From Strix aluco (lineage: Eukaryota > Chordata > Aves > Strigiformes > Strigidae), in contig NC_133971.1 in NCBI RefSeq assembly GCF_031877795.1, positions 17,074,825 to 17,138,824 on the forward strand: DNA of 64,000 bases, given 5' to 3'. The translations under genes were made by a program, and so were the position numbers. The notes beneath the pieces are model-generated. The model was given only the letters and a program-made list of their open reading frames with translations, made no database searches and was not told the origin of the DNA. Positions 33,691-48,500 of the stretch are shown piece by piece; within the stretch, counting starts at the first letter, position 1; each line of letters begins with the position of its first letter.

Positions 33691-36324
33691 ATCCCCAGTC
33701 ACTAGGTAGGAATATGTGGGCTGAAGCCAGTCCAAACCCATTGCACTCTTAAAAGTTCACCCCTTCATACCGATACATTGCTGTATTCCAGATACACATT
33801 AGATGACAGAAATGTGGAATATGTCATGCCCTCATTTGAGCTGATCTAGCAGTTTTTAGTACGTAATATTTCACCCTCGTATACATAAGGCACACTGTGG
33901 TTCAGGAGACAAAGCTTGTTTTTTGAGGTCCTTTAATTACTTTTGATGGTAATTGTAAGACAGTGTCAAGTCCAGAAATTTCATTGAAGTGTTTTCCCTG
34001 GTGCTGAATTAATTATTGTGGCCAGAAGTATTATTTTCTTTAAATATATCTTCATGAGCGCATTCAGCACCATTGTTGCTTCTTGTACTTTTTTCTCATA
34101 TATTTTATATGTATTCAATTAATCTACTACAAACTCTTATACATCTTTTTACATCTGGCACTTTGTGAATTTAAATTGGATTCAAATTTACCTAGTTTTA
34201 CTAATATCCTGTGGAAAAGTTATTCAAGACTCAGTTAGCAAAAATGACAAAAATCTACATAGATAAGCATAATACAAGCCTGATAAACTATTGTTATATC
34301 CATGTGTAAAATAATTGGACTGACTTCTTTGTGAATCACTGCTGTGCAATAAGAACAGTATATGCTACATAATTCTGTAGGATTTTGAAAAAACATGCAG
34401 TCCTCTTATTAAACTCTATAGCTGTTGAGCAGTTTCTACAGAGAACTGTTTACAAACTACATGCAATTCTGACTTTCTGTATGAAGTAACCTGAACAGAA
34501 ACAAATCTTCAATTTATGGACAGTTTAGGGGCTGGAAGTCCTCTTCATTTTTGAAGAGAACTGATTCACTGGTAGTTGCATCAACTGTGCTTTTATTTAG
34601 ATATCAGTGCTGTACCCTTAGCCAAACTGTGTTTGTTCTGCTTTGGATCTACATATGTCATTTCACTGCTATTGCACTATTTCTTGTACAATTTATATCT
34701 CATAAATCCGTAACAAACTAAAGTGTTGGGAGATTTGAAGAGCCCATTGAGGACTTTTTGTCATCTGTTGAGGGCATGCTGTAAACTAATTTCTGAGAAA
34801 CTTCTATGCTTCCTGGAAGGTGGTAGTAGCTCCAAAGAAATATTGGCACAAAAGTTGCTCAGATCAAAGATTTCTGATGGTGTTTGCACAAATTAACATT
34901 TGAAGTACCTGTAGCTGTGCTAATTACTGCCTTCCTGTCTGGGCAATAGCCAGCTATTGGAGGAACGTGTGAGCCTTCAGGTTCCTGCTGTCACTTCAGA
35001 TCTGGGGTAGGGGAAGGTGCACTGAGCAGTGAACGAGGCCCCGGAGTTACCCGGCGCAGGGCTTGGCCTCTGCGCACCATGAACACAAGAGGGTGCTGGT
35101 TACTCTGTGGAAACTTTTGCTTTTGGAAATAACTTTGTTCCAGTTTTGGAATGGAAAAACTAGAGGGAAATATGCAGCGCTGAAGAGCTATATGCTGGGA
35201 ACTGAAGACACATGATCAAGGGAAGCATTATGCATGAAATCAATTACTCAGATAAGATTCCTTAACAGTACTGAAGTTATGAATATGACATCTTTACTGT
35301 TTGCATCCTTCTTCATCCATTCTTTAACCTGTCTAAAGTCAAAGATAGTAGTATTAAAAAGGGATGCAATCTTGCAGCATCATTACAGCAGGTCTGGACA
35401 TCTGGATAAAGCAGCTGTAGAGCTCTCCCAGACGAGGCTTTTGCAAAGTCACCCCTGCTCAGAAGTAACACTGCACTGGAGACCTTTCATGCCACCCAAA
35501 TTCTGGAAGGGCTTTTCTACTTCCTTTGACCTGCTTTATGACCTCATTATGAGAATATGCTCATCCAAGCACTGTTAAATATATATACAGATGAATTCTT
35601 GCACCCTATTCTATAAACTCAGCAGAAGATGGAAACAGTGTACACAGTGTTTGTTGGAGAATAGTTTAGCAACTGGTAGAGAAATGATCACATTAGTTTG
35701 CTGCATCATGTATATTATGCCTGGAAATGGGATATCTGTGTGAGTAGCCAGGAGCCCAGATTAGCAACCATCCAGCTGATGGTTACTTCAGTAAAACCAG
35801 TACATTGTCTGAAGAGGTATTAAGGTCTTGATTAAAATTAGTCCAGATACATACTTCAAGAACAATAGGCATTCAGAGATAGACAGAAGCAATTTCTTGT
35901 GCTGTTAATGTTAATTTCTTATGAACGATATGAATTTATTTACCAGCTTTTTGACTGCAAACCAGGGGTGTAAGAAATGTTGACTTTATACACAGAAACT
36001 GTAGCTGATCCTTTTTGTGCTGCATAAGGGAATTCAAGAGAAGTTTATTTGTGCTTGTGCTTTTTTGTGTCTATTGTGGTTCAAGAAAGACTGATTTTGA
36101 GGTGAGAAAGTTAACTGAAGAATGACTTAGTACTGTGTTAACTGTAAAATAGATTAAGTAGATCTTTACCAAGATATTTCAGAATTGCTACTGTGCACAC
36201 CTACTTACTTATCTACCTATGAATCAATCAGTAAACCTTTCTGTATACACACATACACACAGGTCAGCAGCAGATATAAGCAAGTTTCATCAGGTGATGG
36301 AAAAGGAGGGAAAAGGAGGTTTTT
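33691..36324. other. Unassigned non-coding sequence
   Basis: AT-rich sequence with no recognisable gene or repeat. A small GC-rich patch lies at about 35025-35080. Confidence 0.7.
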
Positions 36325-36582
36325 TAGGACAAGAGGGAATGGCCTCAAGTTGCGCCAGGGAAGGTTTAGACTAGATGTCAGGAAGTATTTCTTTACAGAA
36401 CGGGTTATTAGGCAGTGGAATGGGCTGCCCAGGGAGGTGGTGGAGTCCCCATCCCTGGAGGTGTTTAAGAGTAGGGTCGACATAGCGCTTAGGGATATGG
36501 TGTAGATGGGAACTGGCAGTGTTAGGTTAACGGTTGGACTAGATGATCTTCAAGGTCCTTTCCAACCTAGTTGATTCTGTGA
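36325..36582 (+). mobile_element. CR1 3' end fragment
   Basis: This reads the C-terminal end of CR1 ORF2 on the + strand ([15 protein letters not shown], then [14 protein letters not shown] and a stop), then the CR1 3' UTR and a single GATTCTGTG tail unit. The sequence closely resembles the 3' end of the copy at 2647-4855, so both belong to the same subfamily. It is 5'-truncated to about 260 bp. Confidence 0.95.
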
Positions 36583-39500
36583 AAAACTTTGAAATAGTTT
36601 TCCTTCTGTACATGCCAATTTTCTTCCAGCTCCTTCTTGTTCTTGAGCAAACAGAACTACTTTCTTTAGTACCATTACTAAACTTGTCTGGTCTTTCCTA
36701 AGAAAGGCTTCTTTTTCCTCCTTGAATGGCAATAAGTAGACAGTTTCATTCCATTTCCCATTCAATTATGTCCATTTTCCTTCTCCTTACTCTCCAGTTA
36801 GGCATGTATTTCAGCACTGGAAAATTTTCAGCTCTAAAAGAACATAAATGCTGCAGTGTATATAAAAAGTGAACTCCCACAACTTCAATAGGTAACTAAT
36901 CTTAATAATCAGTTAATAGCGTAGAAACCATCTATCAGAAATAAAGCAGTTTATCCCTGAATGATTAAAGATCAGACATGCTCTACAGAGCTGGCAGAAG
37001 TCATGAATGAAACTGCTTTTAAAGCACTTTCAAAATACTTAATGCTAGGGAACATTTGTCAATGGAGCTATCGAAAACCAAGTATTCTTCAAGTACTAGC
37101 ATGAGTATGCTCTTGGAAACAATCTGAGAAACTGCTTGGTTATGAAAGATAATATTTTAAGAAATTGGTACCATCTATCAGTTACATGCAACTATACTTC
37201 CAATTGCACTCATTATGGCAGGCCAGCAAAATCTTTTGTCATTTACTGAAAAAATTTACAAGGTAAAAAGCAAACAAGGAATGACAAACAGCTTTCAATA
37301 CAGTGCTTCATTGGAGGACTATTTCTTGTTTTGACTTATGTGGTAGGTCTGTGTGTGTTATGAGAGAACAGGTAAAACTTCTGTCCAGAAAAGAAGTTTT
37401 GCAGTTGATCTGGATGAGGACAGGCCTTTGACTTCCAGAACAATTTTGACAGCTACTCTTCAGACAAGTCAACAGACTGAAACAAGTATTTGTTGTTATT
37501 TGTGGCATGATCACAAAAGTATGAAACAACAGAAACCTTTGTGCTGTGCCTTTTTTTTCTTCACTGCATGTCTCAATTGTAGTAGCAACTATCAGGTAGC
37601 AGGGGAGAGTAAAATCAATGCTCTATACAACATGTAGTCACATGAAGACAGTGCAGAGGATAATGGATCACTGGAGATTCCAAGCCTCTTTGCTTCCTCT
37701 TCCACCTATTTCTGAAGATACTTTGTATTACTAGTTTTCAATTACCCCCCCACCCCCCCTCACTATTTTCCTATTTTGGATAACCTTTGTGCTATATTTA
37801 CAGTATATTTCCACGCTCACAGCAGCCGAGCTTGCCAACTGCTGGAATCTTGATGACTAATGAAGGTCACCCACTGGTCTGCCTGGTGGAGTGCTTACGT
37901 GTTGCATTTCCCAGCTCCCTCCTGGACGAATTCTCTTCTTTGGCAACACAAAGAGGCCTCCAAGTTCCCTCTACTGCTGTGTCAAAAGGGGAGCAGAGTA
38001 TATAAGCACTAGCCACAAGGAATATCTGTTAGGATGAGAAGTGAAGCACAGTACCTGAGCATTTTTAAGGATTGTAGTTCATAAAAGAGTTCTAAAACAG
38101 ACCTCATTAACAGCAAACTTAATTTCACAGCTGTATCTTCATCCCAAACAAGGATGGAACAGTAGTTATGCTGACACCAGCAAGGTCAGAATCTCACTCC
38201 AGGCCTTCCCCTTCCTTATAATTCTGCCCAGTCTTGTATTTGGCAAGAAAGATATGGATCATTTTCTTTGTTCTTGTTCAGCTCTTTTCTGCACCGTTTA
38301 TCATTCTTCTGAACATATCAGACCACCTTTAACATAAATTTTAAAACTATACACACACAAAACAAGCAAACCAGTTATCTTTACTCAAAGTGCACTTATT
38401 GAGAATATGTTTCTTATGATATAGTTGATATGATTTACAGTATCTATAGTATAGTAGACATATTATTTCTACAGCACAGCTGTTTCCTACAGAAATAAGA
38501 TTTTGCCATAATTAATCTCTCTTCACAGAATATGCTTGTTTCTAATAAGTTTGTTGAGGATAAGGCTCAGTATTGTTTAGGCTCTTTAGGCTCTACAGGC
38601 GTATTACTAAAACATTGTATTGTGTAAAGTTGGAGCTCAAACAAAACGATTCAGTGCAGCTGAAATGCAATTTTCAGAAATGCCAAGTCAAAACTTTTCA
38701 GAATGTTTAAAAAAATTGTAACTTCTCAGCCCAGTCCAGCAAACCTCAAAAAATTCTGAACACTTCACAAAATGCCAGTTTTGGTTGCCAATCCATTCTT
38801 ACTTGAATGAAATCCAGTTTAAAGCAGCAGACAAAAGGAAATGCCTAACACACTAAAATAAATACCTAAACAGTTGCCTCTTCTGATCAACTGTGAACTT
38901 TTAGTATTATATAATGTCAAATTATCATCAAAAGCATCCTATAAATGCTGCCTTTTGTAATGAATGCTGCTACATTCCATCTTGTTAACTGGTAAGGCTT
39001 TAGTCTGTTCAGTCAATAACTGCACCAAAATTTCATTATCTGCTGTTGAAATGCCTTCTTTTTCAGAGTGAAGGGTGTAAGAAAACTAGGCTGCATGTCA
39101 GTACAGATCCAAGCATGTCTTGTCGGGGTCGTTTTACCTGGAATCATCTTTTTTAACATCTTGAAGTGACGAGGTAGGAGTAGCATGTTTGCATTATGAC
39201 AGTGACATTTATCTGGGAGGGGGGTCAGACAATGCGTATTTGCTTTATGGAGTGTTTTTTTTAAAAGCGCGGCTCCAAATTTGAAAAGAAAAAGCTCACC
39301 TGTCTTTCTTTGGTCTGTTACTAAACACTTGAGGATTCTCAAATGGAATTAGATTAATTTTTCCTTTTAAATTTGGAGTCACAATTTTCTGGGGTTTTGG
39401 GCTTGGCTGGGTTTTTTTGAGACCTATTCTAGATTAATTGGTTCATGAGGTGACACACAAAAGACTTAAGGCTCTGTAGAGGTTTTAAGATGAAAGAAGG

Positions 39501-42500
39501 CTGCCAGCCTGCAATTGCAAGACTATTCTAGGGGTCACCACTTTATCATAATACTGACTATACAATTCAGCAACAAAATCATAAACAGAGCTCAAAATGA
39601 AAGAGCTGCCATGAAACGTCTATGAAATATTAGTATGCAAGTGTAAAATAACTTCTTCCTTCTTAATAAATACAAAGGAAGGGCAAAGAAAGGAACTATT
39701 CTCTTAAATGGTGCTATGAGTTTTAAAGACTTTTATCTGTGCCTAAATTGAGATAAAAAATACAAAAACCATTCCAGTGTCACATGTTTAGTGAACAGAA
39801 GTTGAAAAAAACCACGAATAGCTTTTGAAAATCTTGCAAGTTTAGAGGAGAGGAGGGAAAGGAAAAATATTGTGAGTATATGTCACACTTAAGAATTGTG
39901 ACCAAAACTCTCTTAGGACATGCAAACTATCATTTAGACAGAATCTTTTATTTTGCAAGTCCCAGGAACTGTTATTTAGATGGTTACTCAAAAACTGGGC
40001 TTTCCTGGTACTTGTATTGCATTCTATATCCACTGCTTATTAGGAACAAAAACTAAAAGGTATTGTCTAGAAACGCATCAGCAAAGAAGTAGATTCCCTG
40101 CAAATCTGCAATTGCCAAACATACAGATAGTCATATCTTGGCTTAAGACAAGAGTCAACAGCACTGTGCTGGGTTAGCATGCTACTCTTCTAAGCTATAA
40201 CTGTTGTGAAAAGCACAGAAAAAGTGTTTTCTAAACAGAGAAGCATTTGTTTTTGATGAATGCTGGAAAAAATAATTTATGTTTTAAATTTAAAAAGCTT
40301 AAGCTGTTACAAACATTAGCAGAACTACCAAAAATATCAGAAATTTTGGTTTTGATGATAAAATACCAAGCCTAAATTCTAGTGAATCTATTGAAGGCAG
40401 CAGGAGTGCAATTTTATTTTCAAAGTGTACACTGTTTAATAACATCCTTTACATTTATGATAATGCAATTTTCAAATAGGTATATTTTACCTGAACTTGA
40501 AAGAATTTCTGTAAAAAGTAACACAACAGGCAGACAGCAGGTCTGTGATATTGGATAAGCAAGTAAAACTTGCATTGGTAAGTACAAACTGTGATACATT
40601 CTGTTATTTTCAGAGTTAAGATGACCCTGAGGCAATGAAAGAGAAATGCAGAACCAGTTCCATTGTTAGCATTCAGATATCACACTAGTGGTGTAATTTG
40701 CTTAGGAATGGAATATTGTGTACACGTGCTTTAAACTTGTTCCCTTGAAAGTAATGAACAATGGTACTCTAGCAGATTTCACTAAGCTCCAGACAAAACA
40801 CAGTATTTAAAAAGACAGTAATACAGAGGTCTGAGTTCTCTTTTAAGATTTGAGAAAGAAGAGTTGTTACTCTGCAGAAACAAGGGTTTTTTCATTTCTG
40901 CTTGTGAGGGGCTAGAGAGAACGCTGGTTCTACAGCAGTTACTTGAAGACTTGATTGCCACTAAAATGAAAACCAGATCATTATCATTTTCCTATATCAA
41001 ACACCTTTCTCTATTTCTCTTTAATTTATTCTAACAAGTTAGATAATGGGATGCTACTTGTTGTTAGAGAACAAGAAGTCATCTTGTCACAAGAAAGATG
41101 ACAGCTGCTCTGTGGACCCATGGTAGGCTTGGGGAAGGAGGGTAGTTGAATTTTTAGTTGTGTCTGCATCCTGCTTTAAGAACAAAGTAATGTAATGTGT
41201 TTTGGCCTTCAGATCTTGTTGTTTATATACCGGATTAATTTCAGCATGAATCAGGAGAGAAGAATTCTGTATGTTTGCAAGAATGGTGGAATTCTCTACA
41301 ACTATATTTAGTGCACTGCTCTATGTTTGTGATCACGAGTGCATTAGAATACTGAAGTTCACAGATTACCTGTGTGACCTCTTACTGCAGATACATGGCT
41401 TAAATGTAGATTAAATAAAATTTAATACTAGATAGCTGAAAGTGATAGCAACATTTAACTTATAATCCTTTTGTTATGGTGGATGCAGATACTAACTTAA
41501 AGTTGGGTTTGGCAACGACACAACCTAGTCATAACAGATTTATCTTTTTTTTCATACACAGGTCAAACTCAGTATCTGAGTGACAGGAAGAGTTGCAAAT
41601 GTAAAAGGACTACTGCAAATGTACACAACCTGGAATCAAGTTCTGCTTTATTATGGTTTTTTTAGGTAGCACTACTACTCCTGATCACGACTCTAATTTT
41701 AGATTCTCCAAGCAAAAGCTCAATTCTGTGAAGTAACATCTTATGTAGAATAAGTACATGTAGCAATTTCATCATTCATGTCACTTACGTTTTTCTTGAG
41801 GTTTCCTGTACAGCAATCATGAGACCTTCTTCAAGATCAAGTTTTACTGTCTTTTTATTTTTATTTAAGTACTGGAAACAGATCAGTGAAATGCAGCTAC
41901 ATTTCTTTAGCGGGTGCTCATTCTTTTTTTTACTACTACTGGATTCTCATTGCTCAGAACCCTTTACTAGGCGACTCTTAGCAGAAAGTACAAACATTAA
42001 AAGTACATAGGCAAGGGGTATATAATCAGGTTTAGGGAAAAAATATGTAAACTGAATTACTGCTATGCAGGCTGCTATCTGGCAACTCATAATCTCTCTG
42101 CAAACATGTACAGGTCAGGCAATTCTTGTCCTGTCCCCTGACAGCCTCCCGAAGCCTCCCCAGCCCCTTTCTTACTGCATCTCTACACCAATTTTTCAGA
42201 GCAAGTTAAGCTGTTTGTCGTTTGAGTAACAAAAATATCTTTCAAATTCTGTCCCTCCTTTGGTAGTTATACAACTAATAAACACTTGCCACATTGACTT
42301 AAAAGTGGTGCCAGAAAAATGGCATTTCAAGTTATCTATAAAGACTAAAGCTTTTCCAAATGCCCATTACAATGTAGAATTTCCCTCTGCTGCAAACAGA
42401 CAGGAAAGATGACAATATGTTGGCATAGCAGGTTTTTAGGTCAACAGCTATGCCAACATCTTGCCTCCCCTCCACCTCTGCATAAAGGAACTTCTTGTAA

Positions 42501-45500
42501 AGGCATCTGTGGGACTTGTATAATCTTTTACTGCGATTTGTTTCATCTGAAATAGAAAACCAAAATTTAGGTAGAAGCTTCACTGTTACGTAAAACATCT
42601 GAATATCATTCTCACAGTACAGTGTACAGTAATTAATGTGAGTTGGTTTTTAACCCTTAGGCTATGAGATCTAAAAAAAACAACCCTGACAAAGGGCCCA
42701 GTTTTTAATTTTGTGCTTATAACAGTTGTGACCAGAGACAGTGTTTGCTTAACTATTTTACATAAAGCGATAATGTATTCAGGACTTTCCTTACCAATGG
42801 ATCATCAAAATCCAAGAGGGAGGACGGTCCTAGCGATGTATCCTATATACCATAGCAGAAGCATATTCTCAAGTGACTTTATTTTAAATACTCATTTTCA
42901 GGATTTGGTCAGTCTTTTTGTCCTAGATTCACCTAAACAAAAAAGTGATGCCAGAGGAAGAGATTTAAAACACAAACATATGCAACTTCATTCATACTTA
43001 GAATCACACTGCCACCTTCTTGTGATCTATTTCCATTTGCACAAATATTTTCAGAGGAGTATTTTGGGCAGCAGATTTGCCAACAAGAGATCCTCAGGAG
43101 GAAAGTGGTAGTCATTACAAAACCGGAGAAAGCCTCATGCAATTCACAGTGCCACACTTCTGCTGTTTGGTGGTTTGCGGGGGGGGGGTATTTATTTTAA
43201 ACAAAAGAGGGACAGGGGAGGGGGGAAGATATTTGAACATATTTCTGTTACCATGTACCCAGTGCTGTACAGTAGCCAAAACAGCAAGACTGAAACATAA
43301 GTGTCTAACAAGTTTTATAACATTTTATATCAGTATCTAGAACGTATTGACTAGGTCAGTCATTCACAACAGCAAACATACGTGTTAGTGAACAGACAAT
43401 GTTGTCAACTGTGGGAATTGTTAACTGTACCTTTAATTTTCATTTCCAAACTCTGTATTCAAATCTGATGCCTTAACGCTCTATCAGCATTGGGGCTTTT
43501 TTTTAGATTACTACTGGATTTTTGGGGGATGAGGAGAAAAGTAAAGGAAAAGTTATTTATTTACATTGGCTACAGCATCTTTAACAAAAGACAAGTGTAT
43601 TCATGGTCACCAGACACCAGGGTAGCATAACATTTTATAAGTAATCTTTGAAGAAGCTGTGTTCTGGTAAACCCTTTCAAAGCTGTGGTTGTTGCACAAA
43701 GTAACCTCCTTCATGTGTTACTGTGCTATCAACGATCAAGTCACTTAACAACATACAACCCAGAACTGTCCAAAAAGGGGAGTGAAAACAGGAAGGCACA
43801 CTTTTCCATACTAGGTAAATAGAATAGAAACCATTATGGAACTAAGCACTTTATCACATTTCAAAATACCACAGGAGAGCATCTTTTGCTGTCTTTGTTA
43901 ACACTTGTGTCTTTAATTAACATTACAATTAGCATGCAAACTGTCGTTGTCTTACACAATTGAAAGTCGGTATTTCCACCAATTATTCTCGCATAAGAAA
44001 TCAGTGCAGAGTTGAAGATCTGTGAATGACACTACATTTTAAAGAGTCCCTTCGATTTATTTTAAAATCCAGTTTAAGGAAGGGCTCTTAAATCTATCAC
44101 TTGGAAATATTATCAGTGAATTCCATTAGAATTTTCCATTGGGTTACTGTATCTCAGGATGGGAAAAAGATTTAATTCTTCAAAATGGGAAGCAATTTGT
44201 AAGTTCAAAATGCTTATTTCATAAAAATTGTGGATATACAGAATAAAACATGTTTACTTGCCTATTTTGTGTTTGCTAAGCCTTTCTGCCTTTAAAGTGT
44301 TGGTTATAAATATATTTGAAGCTGGTATGTTCATACACAACTTTTCTTTACCATTACCTTATATATCTCTTATAAATTATATGGTTATCATAAAATTTTT
44401 GCAATATCTGTGCATTTACTTAAGATAACAACTTTTCCAATACTTTTTTAAATTGCAAACTGCATATATTTGGGATCTAATTCTGCAGAATGTTTGCGTG
44501 TAAGTGTACTCACATCAGTAGAGGATTTTTATACTCTGACATGACATATCATAAACAAGAATTAAACTAAACAGCTGTGTCAGCAGACAAGATCAGGGTG
44601 TGTTAACACTGATGTTCTCTGACCTGCCAATCTGATGTCTCATACAATCCCTTCTGTCCTAACAAAGCCTGTTGTTTTGGAGGGCAGTGTATGAACTGCA
44701 GCTTAGTCTGGATTTAGGCCAAGGGAGGTATTATTTCAAAGCTGCATATCCTAGCTGTGCCACTAACCCAAAGAGTCAGGATTCGGCATGCTGTGATAAC
44801 CCAAAATCTAATCAGTTCAAACTACTGGCAAGGCTATGCTTTGCAGCAGTAACGGGCTGCTGCTGGAAGTTAACGTCCCATTTGAAAAATCCATTGCTGA
44901 AACTGAAAGCAGAGCTGTGTAAAGCTTGCAGAACTACCACGAGTAGCTTGCAGGACACGACAATTCTGACAATCTGCTGATAAAGTACCATTACTGCCAC
45001 TGCTCATTTTAGACGAAGTTCATTGTGAAAGAATAAAGGAAGCTGTAAATAATCTAATATAATTAATGTTTTTTGTAGATTTTGTAGATTCCTCCATAGA
45101 CCCTATGTAGCTAACAAGACGAATAGGTTAACTACCTGGCAATACATCAAATGCTACCAAATGCACAAAGCCAACCAGCTGTTGAATCATTTTCTGATTA
45201 AGTAGAAAATTTAACTGTAACTGATAAAAACAGAGGTGGGATGGGGGAATGCAGACAGTGCATTTTTCTTAACGACTTGCCAACTTCATCTGTTATCTCT
45301 GTTTAAAAGTTCAGTAGCAGTACACAACTTCTCTTTAGTATGGCCAGATAAGAATATGAGAGGGGAAAGCAAACAGGCTACCGGCTGACTTAATTTGATG
45401 CATTAAAGCCTCTCCCACTCTCAGACTGCTCTTCGGTTTTCAAACATGCTGCAACAGGGGAGCAGGGAAGAGAGACAGCAAAAGGGGTTGAATCAGATGA

Positions 45501-48500
45501 AAAATCAGCACCTCACAGAAGCAAAGCCATAGGTATAAAAGGATCTTGAAACAAAGGCAAAACTCCACATGAACATTTGCAGGCTAAGCTTTTGGCAGGA
45601 GAGAAAGGAAGGGATAAATAACCATTGTTGATACTGATTCACTGGGAACCTTGCAGTAGAGAACACAAAGATGCCTTCCAACCCCCAGCACCACCTGTTT
45701 ATTGTGTATAGACCTGCTCTGAGCAGGTTTAGACAAACAATATTTAAACTGCTGGCAGCTGCCTAGAACTACTTCTATGATAGGGCTCCCACTATCAGAA
45801 CCAGTAGCTGCACTGGCATTAGCAGTGTGTGTATGAGGGAAAGCATCAGGAGAAAACAGGCAGCCTTACGGGCACAGTTTAATCCCTGTAATTATGCAGG
45901 CCTAGTAATGCAAAGGTCTGCAAACAAATTCTGAAGCTCCATAAAACTGGGAGTTTGGGACATTCCCTGAAGGATCTTTGTTTTAAAAACCAAGTATTTT
46001 GGCAGCCTCTGACACGCATTATCCATTTCGGTATATTTTCTCACTAATTATAGAGAGACTATGCCTAATTTCCTCAGAATAATAGCCTGAAATTTAAAGA
46101 TAAGAGTCTGTCATAAATTGACTTAATTGCATTTTAATTAATTTTCATTTATTGCACTGGCTAAAATATTTTTTCCCATTAAATGCAGAATAAGCACATT
46201 TTTGAAGGAAAGAAAGACTTTACTTCAAGGAGATCAACCCAACATATGCACAAACAACACCGTTGAGGAGTCACACTCTTAATCCCACAGGACTGGTGAA
46301 CAATCATGAGGTGCTCCAAATTGTAGGAAAACTGAGGTCAAAGTCATGGCAGCTCTCCTGTGGACTGGGTTCCTAAAGAACGTTTGGTAGATTTCTGAAA
46401 ATCTGAAACTATTCTAAACAAAGAAGAAGATGAAAGGAATGAGCAGGCAACCACTTTCTAGCAGATTGTGCAATCACAGTTCGCATGAAAAATTTTCAGA
46501 TGGGAATGCATCAACAATAAAAAAGCAGCAGCTAGGAACAGAAAAACACACAGGTGATTGGAATACTCATTGAGGAAAACCTTAAGTGTTGTCATATTTC
46601 TTTGAAAAAGCTTCATACATATTCCTCCCTAACAGCAAATTACTTGGCCATAGAGAATTTTATACATTATTCATCCAGAAATATTTATTCACTTACTGCA
46701 GTATAAAACGTTATTAGTTCTAACTGGATTTGACTGCATAGAACAGTCCTCTTCCCGCAATTGCAGGATTCTTTCATACTAAGTTTGCCATGGGTATTCT
46801 TCAGGCTAAATTAAAAGATTCCTGGTTTCTCTCCCCTGCTCCCAACACCTATGAGATTACTCCAGAGCCTAATCCACATCATTTGCCTGCAGAGTCTCAA
46901 AAACCACATCAGATTATAAAACCTGCTAAAAGTTTCCAGTTAATTTCCATGGGTGCTGAATTCAGCCTATTAGGTCTACATGTGCTGCTTTTTTTTTTTT
47001 TTTTTAAGGTATGTCTTGATTTTGAATCTATGAAATTAAAAAAAATTGTGCAATTTTTTGTGGATCTTTACATCTCCATGTTGAAGTTGGCTAAAGTATG
47101 ACTGATTCTCATCTTCTCCCACAAATGAATATATACATCCCTCTGATAATTTTTTAGCTCAAGCTAAAAACAATTTTAATTACTTTTAAAAAAATTAGCC
47201 TGACTGCCTTTGATCTTTGCAATGGACATTATTTCAAGAGCTGAACTAACCTTTTTTAAATTGTAATTTTTGTCCTTAAAAATACCTGATTTTTTGCAGG
47301 TGGCTGTGGGAGTAACAGAGATACATAGTATAGATAATGTCTTTTGAGAAATGTTCTCTGTCTTTCTCTGAATCTTGAAAAACATGTAGTTTCCAAATGA
47401 GAGATTATTTTAGCAGACTGAAGCATCCCATGGAGGGCTGGTTTCTCAGATTTTGCTGAATTCTAAGCGTCTGGAAGAATTAGCTGTGTTAAAAGTGGCC
47501 CCTAGAACCAAGGAGTTGAGGTGTGTGAGTTGGATGGGTTTGTCTGAGCATTAACTGAACTGTGACAGGCTAGCACCCCTGACTTCCCCAGGTAATGAAT
47601 AAACTGACCCTTACTCAGGTTGTCTGATTCTAACTATTCACTTTCAAAAAATACTGACCTGTGAGTTTGTTTAAAGACAGTGTAAGTTCAGTTTAACTTC
47701 ATTCACTTACATTCATATTTATGCAGATGTAAACAAAACACACATTTTATCAATATTTGATAAGCAATACACTTGGCATGTTCCAATGGTAAAGTCTGCA
47801 ACATGAAGAACAACTTTGAACCACACTGTTTATGAGTTAGATGGAAAGAAAAACAATTTCAATGGAATCAGATAGAACTGGATAGTATCACATATAACTA
47901 GACAAAATATCTGATGCTACAAACACAATAGTCTTGTAGTCCTTATGTATAAAAGAAATCCCCGTGGTTTTAATGTCAGCCCTTGCATTAAAAAATACTT
48001 GGACTAAAGCCATGGGTTTTAAACTTCACTGCAGGTGATGGATGAAGCTCCTCAAATAACTTTTCAACTTATCTATCTATCAAGTCCATTCATTATGTCA
48101 ACTTTTAAAAGTGATGCTACACTTGCAGATATTTAATTTTGTTTAGCTAGAAAGTCATCACACCTCTTATCCAAAACTGAACTACAAACTTATAGGAGAT
48201 ACCAGTAAAGTCAGTCATCTGACTAAGCAGGAAAGTAGGCATAAAAAATATTTTTCTAAAAAATTGAATCAGTAATTTTTAAAGATCAAACACAATGATG
48301 ACTGACGTGGGTAAATCTGGTAAAGATATTCATCACAATTATGTTAAACTTCTTACCTGTTTAAGATTAAAAACATGATACAATAGGAAGACTTTTGGAA
48401 TACAGGGTCCTTGAATTTCTCAAACCTGTATTTGAATTCCAAATTGATGTTACGTAAACATCTCTTCTCCTTATTGGATATGAAAACTCCAAACATACAA

